A stretch of DNA of 15,376 nt from UBA1412 sp964609795 (GTDB lineage: Bacteria > Verrucomicrobiota > Verrucomicrobiia > Limisphaerales > UBA1412): contig CAZSTC010000049.1 in NCBI GenBank assembly GCA_964609795.1, forward strand, positions 1 to 15,376, given 5' to 3'. Below, one piece after another: positions 1-7,101 of this stretch. Each line of letters opens with the position of its first letter. Position 1 is the first letter of the stretch. Under the pieces are notes generated by a model. It made no database searches, was not told the origin of the DNA, and was given only the letters and a program-made list of their open reading frames with translations. Both the position numbers and the translations under genes were made by a program.

Positions 1-528
1 CATCGGGCGACACAAAAAAATGATAAGCTGGTTCAGGAAAGAGACCTGGAATTGCGAGAAAAGGGAAAAATGCTTTTTGAAAAGGGCTCACTCAAAGTTT
101 CTGCTGATTCCAGTGAAAGTAATCACGTGTATCAGATTTTTATGGGTGATTCTTATTTTCCTTATTTTGAGGCGGATGTTCTTAATACCGGCGGGGCAGA
201 GCAAACAAAAATATTGGATATTAATGTAAACATTGATACGACCGTTTCTCTTATCAGAAAAAATACAAAAGAGATTTCTTATGCCCTCACATTTTTCTCG
301 GAGGATGAGGATCAAAAAATATTCATGCTTTTTGACCTAAACATGGATGGACAATGGGACATGAGAGACAATCCCACGAGAAGCGAAAACAGATCGCTCA
401 TTTACCTGAATGGAGAATGGCTTTCTGTCGATAAAAACGATAACCATCTTTCTGATCTCCCGGTAGCATGGAAAAAGGATATACGCTACGAATTCCGCGA
501 TGGCAAGTGGTCAGTGGCTGGTAAATGA
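1..528 (+). CDS. Unknown protein, 5'-truncated by the window edge
   Basis: The reading frame is open from base 1 with no stop before the TGA at 526-528, and the codons upstream of the first possible start (TTG at 52) read as plausible charged helix (TQKNDKLVQERDLELREKG). The true start is therefore very likely outside the window. About 175 residues are visible. The N-terminal part is Lys/Glu-rich and could be coiled coil; the rest alternates beta-like stretches. Bases 334-360 encode DLNMDGQWD, which fits the DxNxDGxxD pattern of a single EF-hand-like calcium loop, followed by a short segment with LNGEW. I do not recognise the family. The gene is clearly more AT-rich than the operon downstream, and it ends just before a repeat cluster, so a different origin is possible. 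There is no evidence for a specific function. Confidence 0.7.
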   Translation, partial: HRATQKNDKLVQERDLELREKGKMLFEKGSLKVSADSSESNHVYQIFMGDSYFPYFEADVLNTGGAEQTKILDINVNIDTTVSLIRKNTKEISYALTFFSEDEDQKIFMLFDLNMDGQWDMRDNPTRSENRSLIYLNGEWLSVDKNDNHLSDLPVAWKKDIRYEFRDGKWSVAGK

Positions 529-562
529 ACCCCCCAATATCACAGAGGAAAGGAATCATGAG

Positions 563-679
563 TGGATGCGCCCCCTACGGGGTCGTAATGATGTTGGGGG
601 TGATCGGGTCCCCGGGGGCTTTGACCCCGGGTACACATTCAATCCACATTTTTCCACGACCCTGGAGGGGTCGCATCCG
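563..679. repeat. Composite extragenic palindromic element (inverted repeats with inner hairpin)
   Basis: Left arm 563-586 (starts TGGATGCG, ends GGGGTCGT) and right arm 656-679 (ends CGCATCCG) are imperfect inverted repeats of each other, about 20 of 24 bases matching. Each arm is itself a small hairpin of C-run and G-run. Between them, CCCGGGG at 611-617 and CCCCGGG at 625-631 form a perfect 7-bp stem with a 7-nt loop. The whole looks like a REP/BIME- or MITE-like non-autonomous element. No transposase is visible nearby. The short plus-strand reading frames across it (500-691 and 525-743) are by-products of the repeat. Confidence 0.7.
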
Positions 680-691
680 GTTATTCTTTAG

Positions 692-726
692 AAAACATCT
701 GCGTGAATCTGCGTCATCTGCGGTTA
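692..726 (+). repeat. Short interspersed repeat, three ATCTGCG units
   Basis: Three head-to-tail units of ATCTGCG separated by 2-3 nt (698-704, 708-714, 717-723), flanked by AAAAC on the left and GTTAA on the right. A diverged copy lies in the opposite orientation at the other end of the window (15326-15360), so this is a dispersed family and not a local accident. It abuts the palindromic element at 563-679. Confidence 0.75.
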
Positions 727-738
727 AGAGCCTCATCC

Positions 739-744
739 TATAAT
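739..744 (+). promoter_or_regulatory. Possible -10 box upstream of the LamG-like gene
   Basis: A perfect TATAAT lies 56 nt before the ATG at 801 and just downstream of the ATCTGCG repeat. No good -35 is seen at the right distance: bases 716-721 (ATCTGC) fall inside the repeat and match TTGACA poorly. This is a weak call; if it is active, the inserted repeat supplies the upstream promoter half. Confidence 0.3.
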
Positions 745-800
745 GTTGCGAAAGGTGAAATCGTTTGCTAGGATGGGAGGCAGTGAGTGGCGCTTGGAAG

Positions 801-1880
801 ATGAAAAAGCTGATTACAAGGATACTTTGTTGTGGAGTGGGGTTGGCACTGGTGGCCGGTGTACAGGCTGCGGAGCTGGTGATTAACCTCTCAAAGACTT
901 CAATTACGAATGCTTTTGCGCTCCCGGAGGGGTTCAAGGCGATGGTCACGGGTGAGGGCAAAGCGGAGGGCTGGAAGATCGTCATGGACGATGCGCCGAG
1001 TTTTTTTCCGTCGGTCACACCGGAGGCCGCCTCCAATACCAAGCAGCCGGTGATCTCTCAAGAGGCCGGCGTAAAGGTGGATGAGCATTTCCCGATGCTG
1101 GTCTATACGGATGAGGTGTTTGGAGATTTCACGCTGACCCTTAAGATCAAGATGGTGTCGGGGGAAATGGAGCAGATGGCCGGAGTGGCTTTCCGCATCC
1201 AGGACGAGAAGAATTATTACGTGGTCCGGGCCAGCGCCCTGGGCAATACTTTCCGCTTCTATAAATACGTGGATGGGGTTCGCTCTCCGGCCATCGGCGA
1301 GACGGCCGAGATCTCCGCCAATGAGTGGCACGACCTCAAGGTGGAATGCAGAGGCAACAAGATCCGCTGCTCCCTGGACGACAAAATAGTAATCCCGGAG
1401 CTGACCGACCTCTCCTTCAATAAGGGTTTGATCGGGCTCTGGACCAAGTCTGATTCAGTGAGCTATTTCCGCGATATCCGTATTGATTTCACCCCGCGCG
1501 AGACGCTTGCCGAAACCGTGGTCCAGGCTGCCCTGAAGCGCTTTGACCGGCTGGAAGATTTGAAAATGTATGCCCGTCCTGAAGGCGGCGGCGATTACGT
1601 TGTTGTGGCGGCCAAGAACCCGGACGACGTGGGCAAGCCCATTAGCGAAGGGGCCAAAAACTCCATTCGCGATAATGCCGTCTACACGGGCGAAACACGT
1701 AAATCCTGGACGGTGACCATGCCTTTGCTCGATCCGAATGGCGACCCCATGGGGGCCGTGACGGTCGTTTTGAAGAAATTCCTGGGCCAGACCAAGAAGA
1801 ACGCGCTCAACCGCGGCCGTGCCGTCATGGACCGCATTCAGCCCAGAGTGACCACGGCAGAGGACCTGGTGAAAAAATAG
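801..1880 (+). CDS. Secreted LamG/DUF1080-like protein with C-terminal Cache/PAS-like domain
   Basis: 359 residues from the ATG at 801, chosen because it begins a clean signal peptide (MKKLITRI, hydrophobic core, cleavage near VQA-A at residue 23). In-frame GTG 783 and TTG 765 would only add a non-signal leader. Residues about 45-230 form a concanavalin-like beta-sandwich (FGDFTLTLKIKM, AGVAFRIQDEKNYYVVRAS, NEWHDLKVECRGNKIRCSLDD, KGLIGLWTKSDS), the fold shared by LamG and DUF1080 proteins. Residues about 236-348 (DLKMYARPEGGGDYVVVAAKN, VTMPLLDPNGDPMGAVTVVLK) resemble an extracytoplasmic Cache/PAS-like sensor module. There is no membrane segment or signalling domain after it, so the product is probably periplasmic or exported and binds a ligand. 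It is the first gene of an operon; the next start is 32 nt downstream. The fold calls come from reading the sequence, and no catalytic residues are claimed. Confidence 0.82.
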   Translation: MKKLITRILCCGVGLALVAGVQAAELVINLSKTSITNAFALPEGFKAMVTGEGKAEGWKIVMDDAPSFFPSVTPEAASNTKQPVISQEAGVKVDEHFPMLVYTDEVFGDFTLTLKIKMVSGEMEQMAGVAFRIQDEKNYYVVRASALGNTFRFYKYVDGVRSPAIGETAEISANEWHDLKVECRGNKIRCSLDDKIVIPELTDLSFNKGLIGLWTKSDSVSYFRDIRIDFTPRETLAETVVQAALKRFDRLEDLKMYARPEGGGDYVVVAAKNPDDVGKPISEGAKNSIRDNAVYTGETRKSWTVTMPLLDPNGDPMGAVTVVLKKFLGQTKKNALNRGRAVMDRIQPRVTTAEDLVKK

Positions 1881-1912
1881 ATTTTTTCGTGAGAATGGGT
1901 AAGGGTGGATGA

Positions 1913-4483
1913 ATGAAAAAGAAGACATTAATCCGAAGCGGCTCAGCACTCTGCACCCTGGTGCTGGGGCTCGCCGTCGGACTCCTGGGGAGCGTCTCGG
2001 CCAGGAGCCAGACCGAGCATGAACCGGTATTGGCCCAGAAGGAGAGTCTGGAGAGCCTTCGATCTGCGGTTGAATATCTCTCGAAGAAATACCCCGGGGA
2101 TTATCAGAGCGAGTGGCTCGAAGAGGTCAAGCGGCTGGAGAAGCGGATCGGCTCCGAGCCGGATTCGCCCGACGGCATCCCGGCTTCTGAAGAGGAGGTC
2201 AACGGCCTGACGCGCCGGGCACTCCTGGCGCATCCCCTCCTGACGCAGCATCCGATGGTTTACGTCGAGCGCAGGCAATATCGGGCCGACCATCATAATA
2301 CGGCCACGATGTTTCAGCCCGGTGAGATCAATGCCGACAGCTACGATACCCGCGGGGTACTCAAAGCGCTCTATCTGCCTGAAGGGGTGACGCGCACGAT
2401 CTATGACCCGGGTGTGTTGGCGACCATTCGCGATCTGGAAGTGAGCCCCGACGGCGAGAAGATTCTCTTTTCCATGCGCCGCAATCCCCAGGACAGCTAC
2501 CATATTTACGAGATTGGCCTGGATGGTCTCTACCTGCTCCAGCTCACCGCGGCGCCGGGAGTCTCGGATATCGACCCGATTTACCTGGGCGACGGCAGCA
2601 TTGTTTTTTCTTCCACCCGCGAGCCCAAGTACTGCATGTGCAATCGGCATATCATGTGCAACCTTTACCGGATGGATGAGGATGGCGCCAATATCCACCA
2701 GATCGGTAAGAGCACTCTTTTTGAAGGCCATTCCTCTCTGGCACCGGATGGACGCATCCTCTACTCGCGCTGGGAATATGTGGACCGGAATTTCGGCGAT
2801 GCGCAGGGACTCTGGGTTTGCAATCCCGATGGCACCCAGCACAGCATTTACTGGGGCAACAATACCTCTTCGCCCGGAGGCGTGCTCGATGCGCGAATTA
2901 TCCCCGGCACCGATCTCTGCCTGGCGACTTTTGCCGCCTGCCATGACCGCCCCTGGGGAGCGCTGGCGATTCTGAACCGCAACCTCGGAGTGGACGGCAA
3001 AGAATCGGTTCTCCAGACCTGGCCCGCCGGCTTCATCGACCGCGTGAGCACGACCACCTGGGAGGATTATGACAGCCCTCTTTCGGTTTCGCTCAAATAT
3101 GAAGACCCTTTCCCGCTAGATGAGAAATTCTTCCTGGCCAGCCGCATGACCGGTTATCAGGAAGAGACGGCGATTGTCCTCCTGGATACTTTCGGCCACG
3201 AAATCGTGGTGCATCAGGATGCGCCCGGATGTTTTGACCCGATGCCCGCGGCTCCTCGCAAGATGCCGCCGGTTCGGCCGCCGTCCCGGAATTTTGAGGA
3301 AAAAACCGGAAAATTCTACGTGCAGAATGTTTATATCGGCACCCACATGAAAGGGGTCGAGCCCGGCGCGGTGAAATTTCTGCGCGTCGTGGAATCGCCC
3401 GAGAAGCGGACCTATGCCGGCTGGAGCGATGGCTGGTTCGGTCAGGGCGAACAGGCCCCGGCTATGAGCTGGCACGCTTTTGAAAATAAACGCATTCTGG
3501 GCACCGTGCCGGTGGAGGAGGATGGCTCAGCCTATTTTGAAATTCCGGCCAATCGCTTCGTCTATTTCCAGCTTCTGGATAAAGAGGGGATGATGATTCA
3601 ATCGATGCGCAGCGGCACCATCCTCCAGCCCGGAGAGATTCAGGGATGCGTCGGCTGCCACGAAAGCCGTGTAGGCGACGCAGCGCCTCCGGTGGGCGAG
3701 ATGCCCAAAGCGGTATCCCGTCCGCCCAGCCCGATGAATGGCTGGTATGGTGAGGCGCGGCTCTTCAACTATCTCAAAGAGGTCCAGCCGGTCTTTACCA
3801 AAAATTGCGTTCCCTGCCACGATATCGGCAAAAAAGCGGGTGAGAAACTCGTGCTGGCTCCCGATCAATCGATTCCTTTCAATGCCGGCTACACGGATAT
3901 GTGGCGCAAAGGGGTGATTCGCCCGATCGGTGCCGGCCCCGCTGCCATTCAGGAGGCCTATTCCTGGGGCAGCCACGCTTCCAAAGTGGCTTCGCAGATT
4001 CGCAATCGCCACAATAATGTCAACCTGACCCCTGAGGAAAAAGACCGGGTGTTCACCTGGATCGACCTCAACGCGGTCTATTATCCCATCTACGAAAGCG
4101 CCTATCCCGATTCGCCCTGCGGACGCTCTCCGATCAGCTTTAAAGACCGGGACCGCCTGCAGCAGTTGACCGGGATCAATATTTCCAATCGCCACTCCGA
4201 CAAGCAGGAGGCTCTTGTTTACTTTGACCGACCGGAGACGAGCCCCATTCTTGCCAAAATGAATAAGGAAAGCGCTGAATATAAAGAGGCGCTGGCGATT
4301 ATTCAATCCGGCAAAGAACAGCTTACCGCCAAGCCGCGAGCGGATATGGAGGGCTTCGTCCCATCGGAGCAGCATCAGAAGATGCTCCAAAAATATGAAG
4401 AGCGTGCCCAGCAGGAGTCTAAAATCTACGAGGCTATTTGCGAGGGCAAAAAGGTGTATGATCCGGGCCTGAGCAGGCGATGA
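1913..4483 (+). CDS. Secreted beta-propeller dihaem c-type protein, hydrazine synthase alpha-like
   Basis: 856 residues, ATG preceded by AAGGGTGG at 1901-1908. Signal peptide at residues 1-33. The N-terminal half contains the motif DHHNTATMFQ (about 126-135) and TolB/PD40-type blades (DLEVSPDGEKILFSMRR, about 174-190; DGRILYSRW). A Cys/His cluster C241-M-C243-N-R-H246-I-M-C249 may bind metal. Two CxxCH haem-c motifs follow: C579-V-G-C582-H583 and C632-V-P-C635-H636. The C-terminal part has the WGSHASKV and HNNVNLTPEEKDRVFTWID stretch typical of this family. The architecture (propeller, middle haem domain, C-terminal haem domain) and length match the alpha subunit of anammox hydrazine synthase. 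Homologues are common in PVC genomes that do not do anammox, so the substrate is unknown; a periplasmic redox role is inferred. It overlaps the next gene (ATGA) and is probably translationally coupled to it. Confidence 0.88.
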   Translation: MKKKTLIRSGSALCTLVLGLAVGLLGSVSARSQTEHEPVLAQKESLESLRSAVEYLSKKYPGDYQSEWLEEVKRLEKRIGSEPDSPDGIPASEEEVNGLTRRALLAHPLLTQHPMVYVERRQYRADHHNTATMFQPGEINADSYDTRGVLKALYLPEGVTRTIYDPGVLATIRDLEVSPDGEKILFSMRRNPQDSYHIYEIGLDGLYLLQLTAAPGVSDIDPIYLGDGSIVFSSTREPKYCMCNRHIMCNLYRMDEDGANIHQIGKSTLFEGHSSLAPDGRILYSRWEYVDRNFGDAQGLWVCNPDGTQHSIYWGNNTSSPGGVLDARIIPGTDLCLATFAACHDRPWGALAILNRNLGVDGKESVLQTWPAGFIDRVSTTTWEDYDSPLSVSLKYEDPFPLDEKFFLASRMTGYQEETAIVLLDTFGHEIVVHQDAPGCFDPMPAAPRKMPPVRPPSRNFEEKTGKFYVQNVYIGTHMKGVEPGAVKFLRVVESPEKRTYAGWSDGWFGQGEQAPAMSWHAFENKRILGTVPVEEDGSAYFEIPANRFVYFQLLDKEGMMIQSMRSGTILQPGEIQGCVGCHESRVGDAAPPVGEMPKAVSRPPSPMNGWYGEARLFNYLKEVQPVFTKNCVPCHDIGKKAGEKLVLAPDQSIPFNAGYTDMWRKGVIRPIGAGPAAIQEAYSWGSHASKVASQIRNRHNNVNLTPEEKDRVFTWIDLNAVYYPIYESAYPDSPCGRSPISFKDRDRLQQLTGINISNRHSDKQEALVYFDRPETSPILAKMNKESAEYKEALAIIQSGKEQLTAKPRADMEGFVPSEQHQKMLQKYEERAQQESKIYEAICEGKKVYDPGLSRR

Positions 4484-5751
4484 AAATATACGGGAAGATT
4501 CTCACGCCGGCACTCGCTGTCTGGCTTGGTTTCCTGGCTTTGGCGGTCGGGCTCTCTGCGCAGGATGCTCCCCCGGTGCTCTTCAATGCCGTGGACCGGG
4601 TGCGTCAGGAGTTGGAAAAGGAGCTCGGGGTCGCTATCCCTTCGCTCAATCTCTATCTGGAGACTTCGAATAAGGTCTATTTCGTTTCGGCTCCTTCGGC
4701 CGAGGGCAAGGCACTCACCACGAATACGATTTTCCGCTTTGCCAGCAATACCAAGGTATTTACCGCGGCCGCCATACTGAACCTGCATCAGCAGGGCAAG
4801 CTCCGCATTCAGGACCGCCTGAGCGATAAAATTCCGGGAACCGAGGAGCCCTACCTGCCCGAGACTCCCGCCTGGAATATCCCCTACAGGGAGCGGATTA
4901 CCTTGGAGGCGCTGTTGCAGCATTCGGCCGGAGTCTACGATGTGAGCAATGACACGGTGCCCGAGTGCGGCGGAATGAGCTATGAAAGCTACAAACTTTC
5001 AAAAGACCCCTCGCATACCTTCAGTGCCGAGGAGCTCGTCGGTCAGGCGGCCAAGCACAAGCTTTCCTATTTCGAGCCGGGCAAGGGTTACCACTACAGC
5101 AACACGGGCTACACCCTCCTGGGGGAGATCATCGCCCGGGTTTATTCGATTCAATGCGGCACCCGAAAGAGTTGTTCGAATTATTTCCATGAGGTATTGA
5201 CCGGACCCGGGAGCCCGGTACCGCTGCCCGATATCCGCTTTCCCGATCAGGCTTGCGACAAGACGCTGCCCGAGCCTTTTTCGCCGGGCCATATTCTGGA
5301 TAAGGGAGGACTTCACACCCTGGCCGAGGGCAACGTGAGCGCAAACGTGGCCGAAGGCAACGGCTACGGCTCTTTTTACTCCCTGAACCGCTTTATCCGA
5401 ACCCTCTTTCAAGGCAAGAACGTCCTGCGGCCCGAGACGGTCGCCCTGATGCAGAAAAGCGTCTCGGCTCATAACCCGAATTACGCTTTGGGATGCTTCC
5501 ACCGGGAGCCGCTGGGTTACGGCCATGACGGAGCCCGCATGGGCAATATCTCCATCATGGTCTACCAACCGCAAACCGATATTTCGGTCGTCGTCTATAT
5601 GCCTTTCTGGGATTTGCGTGAGGGGAGGGATTCTCTCTCCAAATGTATTGAGGCACTTTTCCGGGCGGCAACCCGCGCCATCGAGGTTTTGCAGAGCGAG
5701 AATCCTACCGAAGCGCCCGCAGAGGCGAAAAAATCCGGTGCGGAGGATTGA
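4480..5751 (+). CDS. Secreted serine hydrolase, beta-lactamase class C/esterase family
   Basis: 423 residues. The ATG overlaps the preceding stop by 4 nt (ATGA), indicating translational coupling in the operon. N-terminal signal peptide (about residues 1-27, ending LSAQ). The family's catalytic signatures are all present: S89-N-T-K92 (SxxK nucleophile and base), Y206-S-N208 (YxN), and H349-D-G351 in place of the KTG/HxG motif. The TGYTLLGEIIARV stretch after YSN and the LLQHSAGVYD stretch are typical of the family. Such proteins act as penicillin-binding-type DD-peptidases, esterases or beta-lactamases; sequence alone does not tell which. The genomic setting with glycan-active secreted proteins makes an esterase or deacylase acting on a polysaccharide or glycoside plausible, but that is inference. 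The C-terminus is a low-complexity Ala/Glu/Lys tail. Confidence 0.88.
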   Translation: MKIYGKILTPALAVWLGFLALAVGLSAQDAPPVLFNAVDRVRQELEKELGVAIPSLNLYLETSNKVYFVSAPSAEGKALTTNTIFRFASNTKVFTAAAILNLHQQGKLRIQDRLSDKIPGTEEPYLPETPAWNIPYRERITLEALLQHSAGVYDVSNDTVPECGGMSYESYKLSKDPSHTFSAEELVGQAAKHKLSYFEPGKGYHYSNTGYTLLGEIIARVYSIQCGTRKSCSNYFHEVLTGPGSPVPLPDIRFPDQACDKTLPEPFSPGHILDKGGLHTLAEGNVSANVAEGNGYGSFYSLNRFIRTLFQGKNVLRPETVALMQKSVSAHNPNYALGCFHREPLGYGHDGARMGNISIMVYQPQTDISVVVYMPFWDLREGRDSLSKCIEALFRAATRAIEVLQSENPTEAPAEAKKSGAED

Positions 5752-5760
5752 ATTTAGAAC

Positions 5761-5789
5761 TTGAGTGAGGGCCACTTTTTGCCTAGAAT
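5761..5789 (+). promoter_or_regulatory. Putative sigma-70-type promoter for the DUF1080 gene
   Basis: TTGAGT (5761-5766), a spacer of exactly 17 nt, then TAGAAT (5784-5789), 59 nt before the ATG at 5849. Matches are 4/6 and 5/6 to consensus. It lies just after the stop of the serine hydrolase, so the DUF1080 gene can be expressed apart from the operon upstream. Confidence 0.55.
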
Positions 5790-5848
5790 AAAGCCCGTAG
5801 TGTGTTTATCAAACAGTTAAAGATTTCGGTAACTACAGAGAAAAGAAT

Positions 5849-6946
5849 ATGAGTTTAATTTCCAAAAATACGATCGTCTCGGCGCTGGTCGGCGGAAGCG
5901 TAATGATGGCTTCCCAAATGCAGGCGCAGCCGGACCCGCAGTATAAGATTCACGATTTCACCCGTCCTCAGCCCGAGCAGATCGACCCGGGTTTTGTAGG
6001 GGATAATCAGCGTACCGGCAAGGCTCCCTCGGATGCAGTGGCGCTTTTTGACGGTGCCAACCTGGATAACTGGGTTGCCATGGATGGTACCCCGACCAAG
6101 TGGGTGGTAAAGGATGGGATCATGGAGTGCGTGCCCGGTTCAGGTTATGTCCGCTCGCTGCAGTGCTTTGGCGATTGCCAACTGCACGTGGAATGGTCTG
6201 AGCCCGAGGATATCAGCGGCAGCAGCCAGGGCCGCGGCAATAGCGGCGTCTTCCTGGGCGGTGCGCGCTATGAAATCCAGGTGCTCGATTCCTACAAGAA
6301 TGTGACCTATCCCGATGGCCATGCCGGCTCGATCTACGCTCAATATCCTCCGGAAGTGCTGCCGATCCGCAAACCGGGTGAGTGGAATATTTACGACATC
6401 ATCTATGTGGCCCCGCGCTTCGAGAAAGATGGCTCTCTGAAATCTCCGGCCCGCGTGACGCTCTTCTTCAACGGCGTACTGGTCCAGTGGGATAAAGAGC
6501 TGAGCGGTCCCACTGGTTGGCTGAGCCGCGCACCGTATTCTGCGCATGATTATAAGCAGCCGATTGCCTTGCAGGATCATGGCAATCCGGTCAAATTCCG
6601 CAACATCTGGGTTCGCGAGATGGGCTCTAAGGAGAAGGTATTTCAGTACTCGAATAAATACCTGGATGGTCTGACCGGTATTTACAAGGGCGGCCATAGC
6701 TGGGAGATTTACCGTGATGGCAATAGCCTCTACCTGAGCTGGCCCAATAACCGGGCTAATCCCTGGAAGATGACCGCCGAGAGCACGACTCATTTTGTGA
6801 CAGAGAGAACCGATTTTGCTTTCGATTTCGCTGACTTCGACGATAAGGGTGTTGCCCAGACGGTCTACTGGACCATGGAAGGCAACAAGACCAAAATGAC
6901 CCGCCAGCAGCAGAAGAAAGAGGAAAAGAAAGAAGAGAAGAAGTAA
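5849..6946 (+). CDS. Secreted DUF1080 protein, 3-keto-glycoside hydrolase-like
   Basis: 365 residues, ATG with AGAGAAAAG just upstream. Signal peptide with cleavage near MQAQ (residues 24-27). Residues about 63-257 are a DUF1080 domain with its hallmarks: ALFDGANLDNWV (65-76), GRGNSGVFL (128-136), YEIQVLDSY (141-149) and DHGNPVKFRNIWVRE (243-257). Characterised DUF1080 members hydrolyse 3-keto-disaccharides or 3-keto-glucosides after a dehydrogenase has oxidised the sugar at C3; no Gfo/Idh/MocA or GMC dehydrogenase gene is visible in this window. Residues about 268-350 form a small extra beta domain (GIYKGGHSWEIYRDGNSLYLSW, TVYWTMEGNKTKM), resembling the DUF3471-type modules attached to other hydrolases. 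A Lys/Glu-rich tail (353-365) closes the protein. Terminated by the hairpin at 7004-7037. Confidence 0.87.
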   Translation: MSLISKNTIVSALVGGSVMMASQMQAQPDPQYKIHDFTRPQPEQIDPGFVGDNQRTGKAPSDAVALFDGANLDNWVAMDGTPTKWVVKDGIMECVPGSGYVRSLQCFGDCQLHVEWSEPEDISGSSQGRGNSGVFLGGARYEIQVLDSYKNVTYPDGHAGSIYAQYPPEVLPIRKPGEWNIYDIIYVAPRFEKDGSLKSPARVTLFFNGVLVQWDKELSGPTGWLSRAPYSAHDYKQPIALQDHGNPVKFRNIWVREMGSKEKVFQYSNKYLDGLTGIYKGGHSWEIYRDGNSLYLSWPNNRANPWKMTAESTTHFVTERTDFAFDFADFDDKGVAQTVYWTMEGNKTKMTRQQQKKEEKKEEKK

Positions 6947-7003
6947 CCTCTGATCTTCGGGAGCGCTTTTGAGAATGCTTAAGCGCCTCCTCGCAATTAA
7001 TCT

Positions 7004-7037
7004 AAAGCCACGAGAGAAATTATCTTTCGTGGCTTTT
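7004..7037. terminator. Bidirectional rho-independent terminator, copy 1
   Basis: AAAGCCACGA (7004-7013) pairs perfectly with TCGTGGCTTT (7027-7036), giving a 10-bp stem followed by T on the plus strand. It sits between the convergent DUF1080 gene (plus, ends 6946) and lipoprotein gene 1 (minus, ends 7102). The same hairpin recurs at 7717-7750 beside the second lipoprotein gene. A weaker stem, GCGCTT 6963-6968 with AAGCGC 6981-6986, lies just before it. Confidence 0.85.
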
Positions 7038-7049
7038 GTAGTTTGCCCG

Positions 7050-7081
7050 TTACGGATGATCTCTAAAAGACTACTCCGTAA
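7050..7081 (-). other. Structured 3' UTR hairpin, copy 1
   Basis: TTACGGA (7050-7056) pairs with TCCGTAA (7075-7081), with an inner TCT/AGA pairing around AAA (7062-7070). It lies between the lipoprotein 1 stop and its terminator. The equivalent place in copy 2 (7767-7793) keeps a nested hairpin although the bases differ. Confidence 0.5.
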
Positions 7082-7101
7082 AATGTGGATTTAAAAACCG
7101 T

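Noticed and set aside
500..743. Two short plus-strand open frames (63 and 72 codons) before the LamG-like gene
   Set aside because: They read straight through the palindromic element and the ATCTGCG repeat, and their protein sequence is explained by the repeat DNA.
1943..2944. Long 333-codon minus-strand frame
   Set aside because: It is antisense to the HZS-alpha-like gene, with no ribosome binding site or family features.
1913..4483. Evidence for anammox metabolism from the HZS-alpha-like gene
   Set aside because: No HZS beta/gamma, hydrazine dehydrogenase or related genes are present, and such homologues occur widely outside anammox bacteria.
4480..5751. Antibiotic-resistance beta-lactamase
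   Set aside because: SxxK, YxN and HxG are shared by esterases and DD-peptidases; an HDG third motif and the glycan-related context do not point to a resistance enzyme.
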